From: JBBRHQ01 sp963738305
GTDB lineage: Bacteria; Actinomycetota; Thermoleophilia; Solirubrobacterales; 70-9
Assembly (NCBI GenBank): GCA_963738305.1
Contig: CAVTVU010000007.1
Location: 124,001 to 188,000 of the forward strand
Direction of reading: 5' to 3'
DNA length: 64,000 bases
Below are positions 37,388 through 46,862 of the stretch, in pieces; the stretch's first letter is position 1; the number at the start of each line of letters is the position of its first letter. Position numbers and translations under genes: made by a program. The notes below the pieces were generated by a model. The model saw only the letters and a program-made list of their open reading frames with translations, had not been told where the DNA came from and did no database searches.

Positions 37388-39037
37388 ATGAGCGAGAAGC
37401 CCTTCGCGATCACCCTCGACGTCGGCTCCAGCCTCGCCAACAAGACCGGCAGCTGGCGAACCGAGCGGGCCGTCTACGTCGACCGGCTGCCGCCTTGCAA
37501 CCACGCCTGCCCGGCCGGCGAGAACATCCAGTCCTGGCTGTACGAGGCGGAGGGCGGGGGAGAGGGGTACGAGCGCGCCTGGCGGCGGATCATGGAGGAG
37601 AACCCCTTCCCGGCGATCATGGGGAGGGTCTGTTACCACCCCTGCGAGACCGAGTGCAACCGCGGCAAGCTCGACGAGTCGGTCGGGATCAACTCGGTCG
37701 AGGGCTTCCTCGGCGACGAGGCGATCCGGGAGGGCTGGACGGTCGAGGTCACCGCCGAGCCGACCGGCAAGCGGGTGCTGGTGGTCGGAGCAGGGCCCTC
37801 GGGGCTCTCCGCCGCCTATCACCTGACCCGCCTCGGCCACAGCGTGACGATCCACGAGGCCGGCCCGATGACCGGCGGGATGATGCGCTTCGGGATCCCC
37901 ACCTACCGCCTGCCGCGCGACCTGCTGGACGCCGAGGTGAAGCGGATCCTCGAGATGGGGGTCGAGCTGGAGCTGAACCGCAAGGTCACCAACGTGGAGG
38001 AGAGCATGCGGGAGGGCGGTTTCGACGCGGCCTTCCTCGCGGTCGGCGCCCACATCGGCAAGCGCGCCTACATCCCGGCCGGCGAGGCCGCCCACATCCT
38101 CGACGCCGTCTCGCTGCTGCGCAGCATGGAGGGCGAGGAGAAGCCGATGCTGGGTCGGCGCGTGGTGATCTACGGGGGCGGCGACACGGCGATGGACGCG
38201 GCACGGACCGCCAAGCGGCTCGGCGCCGAGGAAGCGGTGATCGTCTACAGACGCACCCGGGAGCGGATGCCCGCCCAGGACTTCGAGGTCGAGGAGGCCG
38301 AGCAGGAGGGGGTGATGATGAAGTGGCTCTCGACCATCAAGCAGGCCGACGAGGGCAAGCTGGTGCTGGAGAAGATGGAGCTGGACGAGACGGGCTTTCC
38401 GCAGCCGACCGGGGAGCTGGAGGAGCTGGAGGCTGACTCGGTCGTCCTGGCGCTGGGCCAGGACGTCGACCTCTCCCTGCTCCACGACGTGCCGGGAATC
38501 GAGGTCGACGACGGCGTCGTGCAGGTCGGGCCGAACATGATGACCGGCCACGAGGGCATCTTCGCCGGCGGCGACATGGTGCCGGCGGAGCGCACTGTCA
38601 CGGTCGGCGTCGGCCACGGCAAGAAGGCGGCCCGCAACATCGACGCCTGGCTGCGCGGGGCCGAGCTCGAACCGGCGCCGCGCCACCAGCTCGCCTCCTT
38701 CGAGACGCTCAACACCTGGTACTACGCGGACGCTCCGCGCACCCATCGCGACGAGCTGGAGCTGGCCCGTCGCACCCAGACCTTCGACGAGGTCAAGCAC
38801 CCGCTCGACGAGTCGAACGCGCTTTACGAGGCGCGCCGCTGCCTCTCCTGCGGCAACTGCTTCTCCTGCGACAACTGCTACGGCGTCTGCCCGGACAACG
38901 CCGTGCTCAAGCTGAGCGAGGCCGCGGACGCCAACCTCAACGGCTACGAGATCGACCTCGACTTCTGCAAGGGCTGCGGAATGTGCGTCGCCGAATGCCC
39001 CAGCGGAGCGATCGAGATGGTCCCGGAGACCATCTGA
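37388..39037 (+). CDS. GltD-like NAD(P)-flavoprotein fused to a PorD-type two-cluster ferredoxin
   Basis: The 549-residue protein has an N-terminal Fe-S domain (PPCNHACPAGENIQ, CYHPCETECNRG). FAD binding follows (VLVVGAGPSGLSAAYHL), then NAD(P) binding (VVIYGGGDTAMDAAR) and FAGGDMVPAERTV, as in glutamate synthase small-subunit relatives. From about residue 475 it adds CLSCGNCFSCDNCYGVCPD and CKGCGMCVAECPSGA, a PorD-like pair of 4Fe-4S clusters. A fused electron carrier between the 2-oxoacid oxidoreductase and NAD(P)H is the best reading. The gene follows porB by 13 bases, and no gltB-like partner is present. It ends the operon. Confidence 0.88.
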   Translation: MSEKPFAITLDVGSSLANKTGSWRTERAVYVDRLPPCNHACPAGENIQSWLYEAEGGGEGYERAWRRIMEENPFPAIMGRVCYHPCETECNRGKLDESVGINSVEGFLGDEAIREGWTVEVTAEPTGKRVLVVGAGPSGLSAAYHLTRLGHSVTIHEAGPMTGGMMRFGIPTYRLPRDLLDAEVKRILEMGVELELNRKVTNVEESMREGGFDAAFLAVGAHIGKRAYIPAGEAAHILDAVSLLRSMEGEEKPMLGRRVVIYGGGDTAMDAARTAKRLGAEEAVIVYRRTRERMPAQDFEVEEAEQEGVMMKWLSTIKQADEGKLVLEKMELDETGFPQPTGELEELEADSVVLALGQDVDLSLLHDVPGIEVDDGVVQVGPNMMTGHEGIFAGGDMVPAERTVTVGVGHGKKAARNIDAWLRGAELEPAPRHQLASFETLNTWYYADAPRTHRDELELARRTQTFDEVKHPLDESNALYEARRCLSCGNCFSCDNCYGVCPDNAVLKLSEAADANLNGYEIDLDFCKGCGMCVAECPSGAIEMVPETI

Positions 39038-39170
39038 GCGGCGCCGGTGTGCGCCCAATTGGCAGATCAGGCCCATCGGCGTCGATTCTTGCCAACTCGG
39101 CGATACGCGCACCCTTCAGCTGCGCCGGTCGGTGGGGCCGTGGATCCGACAGTGCCGCGCCGGCGGTGGC

Positions 39171-39224
39171 GGGGCCGGGGGCCGGCGAGGGAAGACTGTC
39201 TTTTCGCAGACGGCCCCCGGCCCC
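39171..39224. terminator. Large GC hairpin between convergent genes
   Basis: GGGGCCGGGGGCCG (39171-39184) pairs perfectly with CGGCCCCCGGCCCC (39211-39224) across a 26-base loop. It lies between the end of the ten-gene operon (39037) and the convergent glutamine synthetase gene (39235). It lacks a T-run but could stop transcription from both sides. Confidence 0.65.
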
Positions 39225-39234
39225 CAACCGGCGC

Positions 39235-41382
39235 CTACCTGACGAACAGCATCTCCGAATACTTGGGCAATGGCCAGAGGTCGTCGGCCACCAGCTTCTC
39301 GAGTTGGTCGGCCGCCTCCCGGACCTCTGCCATTGCGGCGATCTGGCTGTCGCGGGCGAAGACCGCCAGCTCGAGCCCCTCGAGGCCATCGGGGTAGACG
39401 TTGGCCGCCTCCAGCTCCTTGATCTTCTCGACGAGCTCGCCGACCAGCGGCCGCAGCTCCTCGTCGAGCGCTCCCACCTCGGACTCCTCCATTAGCGCCA
39501 GGTAGCGCAGTGCGGCGGGAACCAGCATCGTGCGGGCAATCGATGCCGTCGTCTCGGCCTCGATGTTGGCGAGGATCGCGTACTGCTCGAGCCAGACCTC
39601 ATAGCGGGACTCCAGCTCTCGCTTCGAGAGCACGTCGTACTGCTCGAAGGCGGTCACGGTCTGCTCGGAGATCACCTCCGGCAACGCGTCCGGGGTCGTG
39701 CGCAGGTTCTTCAGGCCGCGCTTCTCGGCCTCCGCGTGCCACTCCTCGGCGTAGTTGTCGCCGCCGAAGCAGACCTGCTTGTTCGCCTCGTAGGCGTCGC
39801 GGACCACCTCGATCACCGCCTCGGCCAGATCGGTGCCGCCGGAGAGCTTGCCCTCCAGCGAGTCAGCCATCGTGTCGATCGCCTCGGCGACGATCGTGTT
39901 CAGCACGGTGTTGGGGAAGGCCAGCGACATGCTCGACCCCAGGGCGCGGAACTCGAACTTGTTGCCGGTGAAGGCAAACGGCGAGGTGCGGTTACGGTCG
40001 CCGCCGTGCATCGGCAGCGGCGGCAGCACCGTCGCCCCCAGCTCGAGGATCGAGCCGGGAGTGTTCGGATCGCCCTCTCCGGCGGCGATCGTCTCGAAGA
40101 CCCTGTCCAGCTCGGCGCCCAGGAAGATCGAGATGATCGCCGGCGGCGCCTCGTTGGCGCCGAGCCGGTGGTCCTGCCCGATGTTGGCCACCGAGGCCCG
40201 CAGCAGGCCCTGGTGCTTGTTGACCGCGGCGATCACGGCGGCGCAGAAGAACAGGAAGCTCATGTTCTCGGCCGGCGTGTCGCCGGGCTCCATCAGGTTG
40301 GTCCCGGTGTCGGTCCCCATCGACCAGTTGTTGTGCTTGCCGGAGCCGTTGACGCCGGCGAACGGCTTCTCGTGCAGGAGGCAGACGAGGCCGTAGCGGC
40401 GGGCGACGCTCTGCATCAGCTGCATGGTCAGCTGCTGGTGGTCTGAGCCGACGTTGGAGTTCTCAAAGATCGGGGCGATCTCGTACTGACCGGGAGCGAC
40501 CTCGTTGTGGCGGGTCTTTACGGGCACACCCAGCTTCCGCAGCTCCCGCTCGTAATCCATCATGTAGGCAAGGACGCGCTCCGGGATCGAACCGAAGTAA
40601 TGGTCGTCCAGCTCGTGGCCCTTGGGCGGCTTGGCCCCGAACAGGGTCCGGCCGGTGGTCACCAGGTCGGGCCGCTCGAAGTAGTACTGCTCGTCGATCA
40701 GGAAGTACTCCTGCTCGGGCCCGACCGTGGTGAAGACACGCTTGGACTCCTCGTCCCCGAGCAGGCGCAGGGCGCGGATCGCCGATTGCGAGAGCGCGTC
40801 CATGGAGCGCAGCAGCGGCACCTTGGCGTCGAGCGCCTCACCCGTCCAGGAGGCGAAGGCGGTCGGGATGCAGAGCAGGGCACCGTTTGGGTTCTCGAGG
40901 ATGAAGGCGGGGCTGGTCGGATCCCAGGCGGTGTAGCCGCGCGCCTCGAAGGTGGCGCGGACTCCCCCGGTCGGGAAGGAGGAGGCGTCGGGCTCGCCCT
41001 GGATCAGCTCGCTGCCGCGGAAGCGGGCGATCGCGGTGCCGTCGCCGGTCGGCTCGAGGAAGGAGTCGTGCTTCTCGGCGGTCAGCCCGGTGAGCGGCTG
41101 GAAGACGTGCGTGTAGTGGGTCGCGCCCTTCTCCAGAGCCCACTCCTTCATTGCCTCGGCGACTGCGTCGGCGAGCGTCAGATCGAGCGCTTCGCCGTGC
41201 TCGAGCGTCGCGTTCAACCTGTCGTAGACCTCGGGCTGGAGGCGGCTCTTCTGCTCGGCCGGGGAGAAGACGTTGACGCCGAAGGAGTGGTTGTCGAGCT
41301 GGGTCAGATCGGGCGCGCCGATGGACTTCCCGTTGGGGCTCCACTGGGCCGCGGTCACGTTCTTCTGGCGAATCCTGGTCAT
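39235..41382 (-). CDS. glnA: Type III glutamine synthetase
   Basis: The 715-residue enzyme belongs to the long GSIII class. Family landmarks are HYTHVFQPLTGLTAEKHDSF, GPEQEYFLID for metal binding, VKTRHNEVAPGQYEIAPIFE, the ATP segment VNGSGKHNNWSM, and RNRTSPFAFTGNKFEFRALG near the catalytic site. A helical C-terminal domain ends in LPKYSEMLFVR. It makes glutamine from glutamate and ammonium. The ATG at 41382 follows AGGAGG by 12 bases, and the upstream frame is discarded. A second, GS-I-like paralogue at 46863 sits in the amine cluster. No frameshift. Confidence 0.95.
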   Translation of the reverse strand: MTRIRQKNVTAAQWSPNGKSIGAPDLTQLDNHSFGVNVFSPAEQKSRLQPEVYDRLNATLEHGEALDLTLADAVAEAMKEWALEKGATHYTHVFQPLTGLTAEKHDSFLEPTGDGTAIARFRGSELIQGEPDASSFPTGGVRATFEARGYTAWDPTSPAFILENPNGALLCIPTAFASWTGEALDAKVPLLRSMDALSQSAIRALRLLGDEESKRVFTTVGPEQEYFLIDEQYYFERPDLVTTGRTLFGAKPPKGHELDDHYFGSIPERVLAYMMDYERELRKLGVPVKTRHNEVAPGQYEIAPIFENSNVGSDHQQLTMQLMQSVARRYGLVCLLHEKPFAGVNGSGKHNNWSMGTDTGTNLMEPGDTPAENMSFLFFCAAVIAAVNKHQGLLRASVANIGQDHRLGANEAPPAIISIFLGAELDRVFETIAAGEGDPNTPGSILELGATVLPPLPMHGGDRNRTSPFAFTGNKFEFRALGSSMSLAFPNTVLNTIVAEAIDTMADSLEGKLSGGTDLAEAVIEVVRDAYEANKQVCFGGDNYAEEWHAEAEKRGLKNLRTTPDALPEVISEQTVTAFEQYDVLSKRELESRYEVWLEQYAILANIEAETTASIARTMLVPAALRYLALMEESEVGALDEELRPLVGELVEKIKELEAANVYPDGLEGLELAVFARDSQIAAMAEVREAADQLEKLVADDLWPLPKYSEMLFVR

Positions 41383-41599
41383 TCGGGTGTCAAGCCTCCT
41401 ACCTGGAGAAGCGCGCCCGGAAACGGGCACGCGTCTGGAGAAATCGAGTCGTCGGCACGAAAAGCGGCCCGAAGCGTACCCATGCAGCTGCTGGCACCTC
41501 TTGTACGCCCGTCCAAAGATCGCCCAATTTGCTTCGCCCACTTGGCGTGGCCCGCACCGCTCCGCCTTCCGGGTCCGGCTAGGGTCCGGCCAAGCCACG

Positions 41600-43077
41600 A
41601 TGACCCCAGCCGGCCCCACCGACGCGCCCACCGAGGCGCTCGCGCCTCTCTCGCCCCACGTGATCGTGCTATTCGGCGCGACGGGCGACCTCTCCCGCCG
41701 CAAGCTGTTACCGGGTTTGCTCCACCTTTCGCGCTCGGGGCTGATGCCCGCGTTCAGGGTGATCGGCACCTCGCGACAGGATCTCGACGACGACTCGTTC
41801 CGGCGCTACGCCGTCGAGGCCTGCGCTGCCTTCGGGCGGGAGGACATCGACTCCCGGCAGATGCAGGAGTTCGGCAAGCGCCTCTCCTTCGTCCGCGGTC
41901 AGGCCGGATCCGGCGCACTGGTGGAGGCGGTCAGGAGCGCCGAGCGAGCGCTCGGCCGCGACACGCGCCGGCTCTTTTACCTCAGCATCCCCCCGGGCGC
42001 CGCCACCGAGGTGATCGGGACCCTCGGGGAGACTGGCCTCGTCGACCGTTCGCGCGTCGTGATGGAGAAGCCGTTCGGCACCGATCTGGCCAGCGCCCGC
42101 CACGTCAACGAGACCGTCCATCGGGTCTTCGCCGAGGATCAGGTCTTCCGCATCGACCACTTCCTCGGCAAGGAAGCGGCCCAGAACATCCTGGCTCTCC
42201 GTTTCGCCAACGGGCTCTTCGAGCCGATCTGGAACCGCGATCACATCGACCACGTTCAGATCGACGTCCCGGAGCGGCTCGACGTGGGCGGCCGAGCCTC
42301 CTTCTACGAGCAGACCGGCGCCTATCGGGACATGGTCGTCACGCACCTGATGCAGGTGCTCGCCTTCGTCGCCATGGAGCCGCCGACCGAACTGGCACCG
42401 ATGGCCATTACCGAGGAGAAGAACAAGGTCTTTCGCTCGTTGCGTCCGATCGAACCCCGAGCACGTGGTCCGGGGACAGTACGAGGGCTATCGCTCCGAG
42501 CCCGGGGTCGACCCGGACTCCCTCACCGAGACCTTCATCGCGCTGCGCTGTGAGATCGACAACTGGCGCTGGTCCGGGGTGCCGTTCTACCTGCGCACCG
42601 GGAAGAGGATGGCCGAGGGGGCTAGGATCATCTCCATCGCCTTTCGCGAGCCGCCGAAGAGCATGTTCCCGACGGGGTCCGGCGTCGGGCACTATCGGCC
42701 CCGACCACCTCACCTTCGACCTGGACGAGTCCTCGCGCCTCTCGCTCTCCTTCTACGGCAAGCGTCCCGGGCCCGGCCTGAGGTTGGACAAGGTCAGCAT
42801 GCAGTTCTCGCTGGCCGAGCTCGACCACTCCGCCGACACCCTCGAGGCCTACGAGCGGCTGATCCGGGACGCGATGAACGGGGACCACACCCTGTTCACC
42901 ACCGCCGAGGGGATCGAGAGCCTCTGGGGAGCTTCGACGCCGTTGCTCACCTCGCCTCCGGAGATCCATCCCTACCCGCCCGACTCCTGGGGGCCGGAGG
43001 CTATCCACGGGTTGATCGTGCCGAACACCTGGCGCCTACCCTTCGAGCGCCGGTGGCGCGAGGCGACTCGAATCTGA
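41600..43077 (+). CDS. zwf: Glucose-6-phosphate 1-dehydrogenase (two single-base insertions)
   Basis: The enzyme oxidises glucose-6-phosphate to 6-phosphogluconolactone, producing NADPH. The NAD(P) motif is FGATGDLSRRKLLPGL near residue 24 and the catalytic block RIDHFLGKEAAQN. EKPFGTDL, GRASFYEQTGAYRDMV, WSGVPFYLRTGKRM and a normal C-terminus are also present. Two extra bases (about 42456 and 42689) break the frame in the later half; removing them gives a continuous protein of about 490 residues. TAGGGT lies 14 bases before the ATG. It diverges from glnA with 217 bases between them, which hold no other gene. Confidence 0.9.
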
Positions 43078-43098
43078 GCTCCAGCGCGCGGCATCGCT

Positions 43099-43104
43099 TA
43101 CGGT
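43099..43104 (+). promoter_or_regulatory. Candidate -10 box (TACGGT) of the GntR regulator gene
   Basis: TACGGT ends 7 bases before the ATG at 43112, with no Shine-Dalgarno sequence, consistent with a leaderless regulator transcript. Confidence 0.4.
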
Positions 43105-43111
43105 TAGGACG

Positions 43112-43822
43112 ATGAACAGGGACGTGGCGCTCGAGGCCGTGTTCAAGCCGGTGCGCCCGCCGACCACCTTCGAGGAGACGGTCGAGCGGCTGGGCACTGC
43201 GATCCGCGTGGGTCTCCTTGCGCCGGGGAGCCAGCTGCCGGCCGAGCGCGAGCTGGCCAAGGAGCTGCGGATCTCCCGCTCCACCCTCCGCCAGGCGCTG
43301 ACGACGCTGGTCCAGAGCGGCCACCTGGTCTCGGTGCGGGGGCGGAGCGGCGGCACGTTTGTCGCCGACCGGCCGCCGATGGCCGAGCGTGGGCAGGGTC
43401 CCGAGCCGCTCGGCGAGGAGGCGTGGGCGGTGCTCGACTACCGGGTCGCGATCGAGACGGGGGCGACGATCCTCGCCGCCGAGCGCGCCGGGCCCGAGGA
43501 CCTCGACCGGCTCGACGAGTTGGTCGCGAAGATGGCCGGGGCGGACGAGTTCGATGACTACAGCCGCTCCGACGTCCGCTTCCACATCAGCATCGCCGAG
43601 GCATCGCGCTCGCCACGCCTGATCAGGGCGATGACCGAGGTCCAGGGCGACATGAGCAGCCTGATCTCGCTGATCGCCCATCCCGAGGAGGTTCTGGCGC
43701 GCTCCAACGACCAGCACCGCCAGCTGGTCAGGCTGCTGCGCAAGCAGGATGCCTCCCGGGCCACCGACCTGATCCGCGACCACATCGAGGGAACCGAGCA
43801 CATCCTCGCCGGGCTGATCTGA
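43112..43822 (+). CDS. GntR-family transcription regulator with FCD domain
   Basis: The 236-residue regulator has an N-terminal winged helix (ERLGTAIRVGLLAPGSQLPAERELAKEL, RISRSTLRQALTTLVQSGHL, GGTFVAD). An all-helical FCD ligand domain follows, with metal-ligand-type YSRSDVRFHISIAEAS, NDQHRQLVRLL and a late DHIEGTEHI His. FadR-subfamily members repress catabolic genes until the substrate binds. It begins the amine cluster and its stop abuts the amine oxidase start. A TGGTC-N9-GACCA site upstream of the permease gene is a plausible target. The ligand is probably an amine or its gamma-glutamyl derivative (inference). Confidence 0.9.
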   Translation: MNRDVALEAVFKPVRPPTTFEETVERLGTAIRVGLLAPGSQLPAERELAKELRISRSTLRQALTTLVQSGHLVSVRGRSGGTFVADRPPMAERGQGPEPLGEEAWAVLDYRVAIETGATILAAERAGPEDLDRLDELVAKMAGADEFDDYSRSDVRFHISIAEASRSPRLIRAMTEVQGDMSSLISLIAHPEEVLARSNDQHRQLVRLLRKQDASRATDLIRDHIEGTEHILAGLI

Positions 43823-43823
43823 G

Positions 43824-45051
43824 GTGAGCGCCGCCTCGGGCCGGGTGCGCGCTGTCGTGGTAGGCGCCGGCCTCGCCGGGCTGGCGGCGGCGGACAACCT
43901 GCGGAGCCGGGGCGCCGAGGTGACCGTGCTGGAGGCCCGTGACCGGGTCGGCGGGCGCGTCCACTCGAGGCGCCTGGAGAACGGGGCGGTGATCGAGTTG
44001 GGCGCCGAGTTCATCCTCCCGGGGAACACGCTGGTGCTCGAGATGGCCGAGCGCTTCAGCCTCGAGGTCGCCGCCAAGGGGATGCGCTACGGGCGGCGCG
44101 AGCCGCGCGGCGGCGCGCCGGTGGACTCCGACGCCATGGAGCGAGGCCGTCGCGTCGCTCGGCGCGGCGCTGGAGCAGCCGGGTGGCACCGGCCGCGAAT
44201 CAGCGGCCTCTCTGCTGGCGAGGCTGGAGATCGACCCGGCCGCCCGGGAGGCGATCCTGGCGCGGGTCGAGATCTCCTCGGCGACCCCGGCGGACACTGT
44301 GCCGGCCACCGACCTGGCGGGCGTCGCGTACATCGGGGACGAGCCTGCCTCGAGCCTCGCTGCAGGCAACCAGGGCCTCGCGAAGGCGCTCGCGACCGGG
44401 CTCGGAGCGTCGCTGCGGCTCTCCGACCCGGTGCGGCGGATCGCCTGGGGATCAGACGGGGTGGAGGTCGCGACGGACGGCGGGGTGTTGGAGAGCGACG
44501 TCTGCGTGATCGCGGTCCCCGCACGCCTGGCTGCGGCAATCGTCTTCGATCCGCCGCTGCCCGAGCCGGTGGTCGAGGCGCTGGACCGCATCGCTTACGG
44601 GCAGGCGGCGAAGCTGCTGGTGCCGCTGCGCACTGCGGTCGAGCCGAGCGCAGTGCTCTCGGTGCCGGAGCGCTACTGGTGCTGGACTGCGACCGGGGAG
44701 GGAGACGGACCGATGGCGGTGGTGAGCTGCTTCGCGGGATCGGAGCGGGCGCTCGAAGGGCTCGGCGTTGCCGGCGGCCCGGGGGGTTGGCTGGAGTCGC
44801 TGGAGCGGTTGCGCCCAGATCTGGAGCTGATTTCGGACGAGGCGGTGCTGGCGCGCTGGGACGACGACCGCTGGGCCGGCGCCGCCTACTCGGTTGCGCC
44901 CGAGCGCGACCTCGTCGGCGCGCTGGAGGAACCGCTGGGAGCGCTCGCCTTCGCGGGCGAGCACCTCGGCGGCCGCTTCCACGGCCTGATGGAGGGAGCG
45001 CTGCGCAGCGGGCGCGCCGCGGCGGAGCGCCTACTCGTCGGCTCGCGGTAG
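43824..45051 (+). CDS. FAD-dependent amine oxidase (one single-base insertion near 44142)
   Basis: The N-terminal Rossmann fold VVVGAGLAGLAAADNLRSRG and GGRVHSRRLENG mark a monoamine-oxidase-family flavoprotein. The C-terminal AFAGEHLGGRFHGLMEGALRSG is the second FAD motif. At about 44142 one extra C splits the frame; removing it joins SDAMEEAVASLGAAL to the downstream LLARLEIDPAAREAI and YIGDEPASSLAAGNQGL. The corrected protein is about 408 residues. In a Puu-like pathway it would oxidise the gamma-glutamyl amine to an aldehyde, replacing the DAO-type PuuB; that role is inferred from its neighbours. Start GTG at 43824. Confidence 0.85.
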
Positions 45052-45116
45052 ACGTGGGCCCTTCGGAACGAGGTCATCAAGTAGCTGCAATCTCCGCGAT
45101 CCGGCGGTTGTTCGGC

Positions 45117-45144
45117 TTGACTGCCGTCCGTCGCGGCGCATAGT
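45117..45144 (+). promoter_or_regulatory. Promoter of the permease gene
   Basis: TTGACT (45117-45122) and CATAGT (45139-45144) with 16-base spacing form a fair sigma-70-type promoter 64 bases before the permease ATG. It leaves a leader with a strong ribosome site (GAGAGGAGAGG). Confidence 0.5.
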
Positions 45145-45158
45145 CTGTTTCGTGCTAT

Positions 45159-45177
45159 TGGTCGGTAAGTCAGACCA
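45159..45177. promoter_or_regulatory. Candidate GntR/FCD operator
   Basis: TGGTC-N9-GACCA is a perfect 5-bp palindrome just downstream of the predicted transcription start of the permease gene, a position suited to repression. It resembles FadR-type half sites (TGGTC/GACCA), though the spacer is longer than the usual single or few bases. Confidence 0.45.
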
Positions 45178-45208
45178 TTTCCGGGCTGTCGTCTGAGAGG
45201 AGAGGCGC

Positions 45209-46822
45209 ATGGAAACAGCGGGTTCGGGTTCGGGTTCGGTTGAGCTCCACGACGCGGACGAGAAACGACTAGCCGAGCTCGGCTACAAGCAATCCCTGGA
45301 CCGGGCGTGGAGCTCGTTCTCGAACTTCGCGATCTCCTTCACGATCATCTCCGTCCTCGCAGGCTGCTTCACGACCTATTTCGTGGCATGGAACAACGGC
45401 GGTCCGATCGCGATCTCCTGGGGCTGGCCGATCATCTGTGGGCTGATCCTGTTGGTCGCCTTCTCGATGTCGGAGCTCGTATCGAAGTACCCGACGGCCG
45501 GTGGCATCTACTACTGGTCTTCCGACCTCGGCGGCAAGGCCTGGGGTTGGTTCACCGGCTGGTTCAACCTGATCGGCCTTGTCGGCATCATCGCCTCGGT
45601 CGTCTACGCGTCGGCCCAGTTCGCCTACGCCTTGCTCAGCCTCTACGGGCTCGACCTGGGCTTCGTCAATTTCGGAGACTCAAGCCATGTGCTGCTGGAG
45701 ACATTCGGCCTGTTCACTCTGTTCCTGATCATCCATTCGCTGATCAACATCTACTCCTCGCCGCTGGTGGCGATGATGAACAACATCTCGGTGGGCTGGC
45801 ACGTGCTTGGGGTGGCGGTGATCATCCTGATCCTGATCTTCGTGCCCTCTCACCACCAGAGCGTCAGCTTCGTGTTCGGCCACACGATCAACAACTCCGG
45901 ATTCAGCCACGGGATGTTCTGGTTCTACGTGCTGCCGCTGGGATTCCTGCTGACGATGTACACCCAAACCGGCTATGACGCCTCGGCGCACATCAGCGAG
46001 GAGACACAGGGCGCCTCGCTCGGAGCCGCAAAGGGAGTTTGGAGATCGGTCTTTTGGGCCGGTGCGATCGGCTGGCTGGTGCTTTTGGCGATCACCTTCG
46101 CGGCGACCGACACCGGGTTCGTCAACAACGCCTCGAATGGAATCGGCCTCGGTTCGTCCCTGGCGATCTTCGACAGTTCGCTCGACCCGTGGGCGGCAAA
46201 GATGGTGATCCTGATCGCGACGATCGGACAGCTGTTTTGTGGAATGTCCTGCCTGACCAGCGCGTCGCGCATGAACTACGCCTTTTCTCGAGACCGGGCC
46301 GTGCCCGGCCACCGCATCTGGACGCGCCTCAACCATCACCGGATCCCTCACTTCTCGGTGCTGTTCATGGCATTCATCGCCTGGCTCGTCACGCTGCCGG
46401 CTCTGATCGGCGACGAGAACAACTACACCTACGCTTTCGTCGCGGTCGTCTCGATTGCGGTGATCGGCCTCTACATCGCCTACGTGATCCCGGTGTACCT
46501 ACGCTGGCGACAGGGCGATAGCTTCGTCCCCGGACCGTGGACCCTGGGCCGAAAGTACAGGTGGGTCAACCCGGCGGCCGTGATCTGGGTGATCATTTGC
46601 GTGGTCATCTTCAGCCTGCCGACGGCCCCGGTGGCCGTCCCCTGGGATTCCACCTTCGATTGGAAGTTCTTCAACTACGCCCCGCTCACCGTCCTAGTGG
46701 TGATTGTCGCGGTTGGGCTCTGGTGGCTGATCAGCGCGCGGAATACCTTCAAGGGTCCGATCCGCGAAGTCGACGTCGAGGAGGAGATCGGACCGCCGCC
46801 GGCCTTCCCGGAATCGCCTTAG
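45209..46822 (+). CDS. APC-superfamily amino acid/amine permease
   Basis: The 537-residue transporter has about twelve helices and the APC hallmark near the N-terminus: SFSNFAISFTIISVLAGCFT, then KYPTAGGIYYWSSDLGG. Helix 6-7 contains MYTQTGYDASAHISEETQGA, as in the GABA/polyamine-type branch (GabP/UGA4/BAT1-like eukaryotic-style permeases). It probably imports the amine or GABA-like substrate that the cluster degrades. It starts at ATG 45209 after GAGAGGAGAGG. The AT content of this gene is slightly higher than its neighbours. No frameshift. Confidence 0.9.
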   Translation: METAGSGSGSVELHDADEKRLAELGYKQSLDRAWSSFSNFAISFTIISVLAGCFTTYFVAWNNGGPIAISWGWPIICGLILLVAFSMSELVSKYPTAGGIYYWSSDLGGKAWGWFTGWFNLIGLVGIIASVVYASAQFAYALLSLYGLDLGFVNFGDSSHVLLETFGLFTLFLIIHSLINIYSSPLVAMMNNISVGWHVLGVAVIILILIFVPSHHQSVSFVFGHTINNSGFSHGMFWFYVLPLGFLLTMYTQTGYDASAHISEETQGASLGAAKGVWRSVFWAGAIGWLVLLAITFAATDTGFVNNASNGIGLGSSLAIFDSSLDPWAAKMVILIATIGQLFCGMSCLTSASRMNYAFSRDRAVPGHRIWTRLNHHRIPHFSVLFMAFIAWLVTLPALIGDENNYTYAFVAVVSIAVIGLYIAYVIPVYLRWRQGDSFVPGPWTLGRKYRWVNPAAVIWVIICVVIFSLPTAPVAVPWDSTFDWKFFNYAPLTVLVVIVAVGLWWLISARNTFKGPIREVDVEEEIGPPPAFPESP

Positions 46823-46862
46823 CCTGCGGAGAGCGATTGGTATGTGCTGAGACGATGCGGGT

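Noticed and set aside
40507..43077. 856-residue plus-strand ORF spanning glnA antisense and the end of zwf
   Set aside because: Only the last part is real: it is the C-terminal zwf frame after two insertions. The rest is antisense of type III glutamine synthetase.
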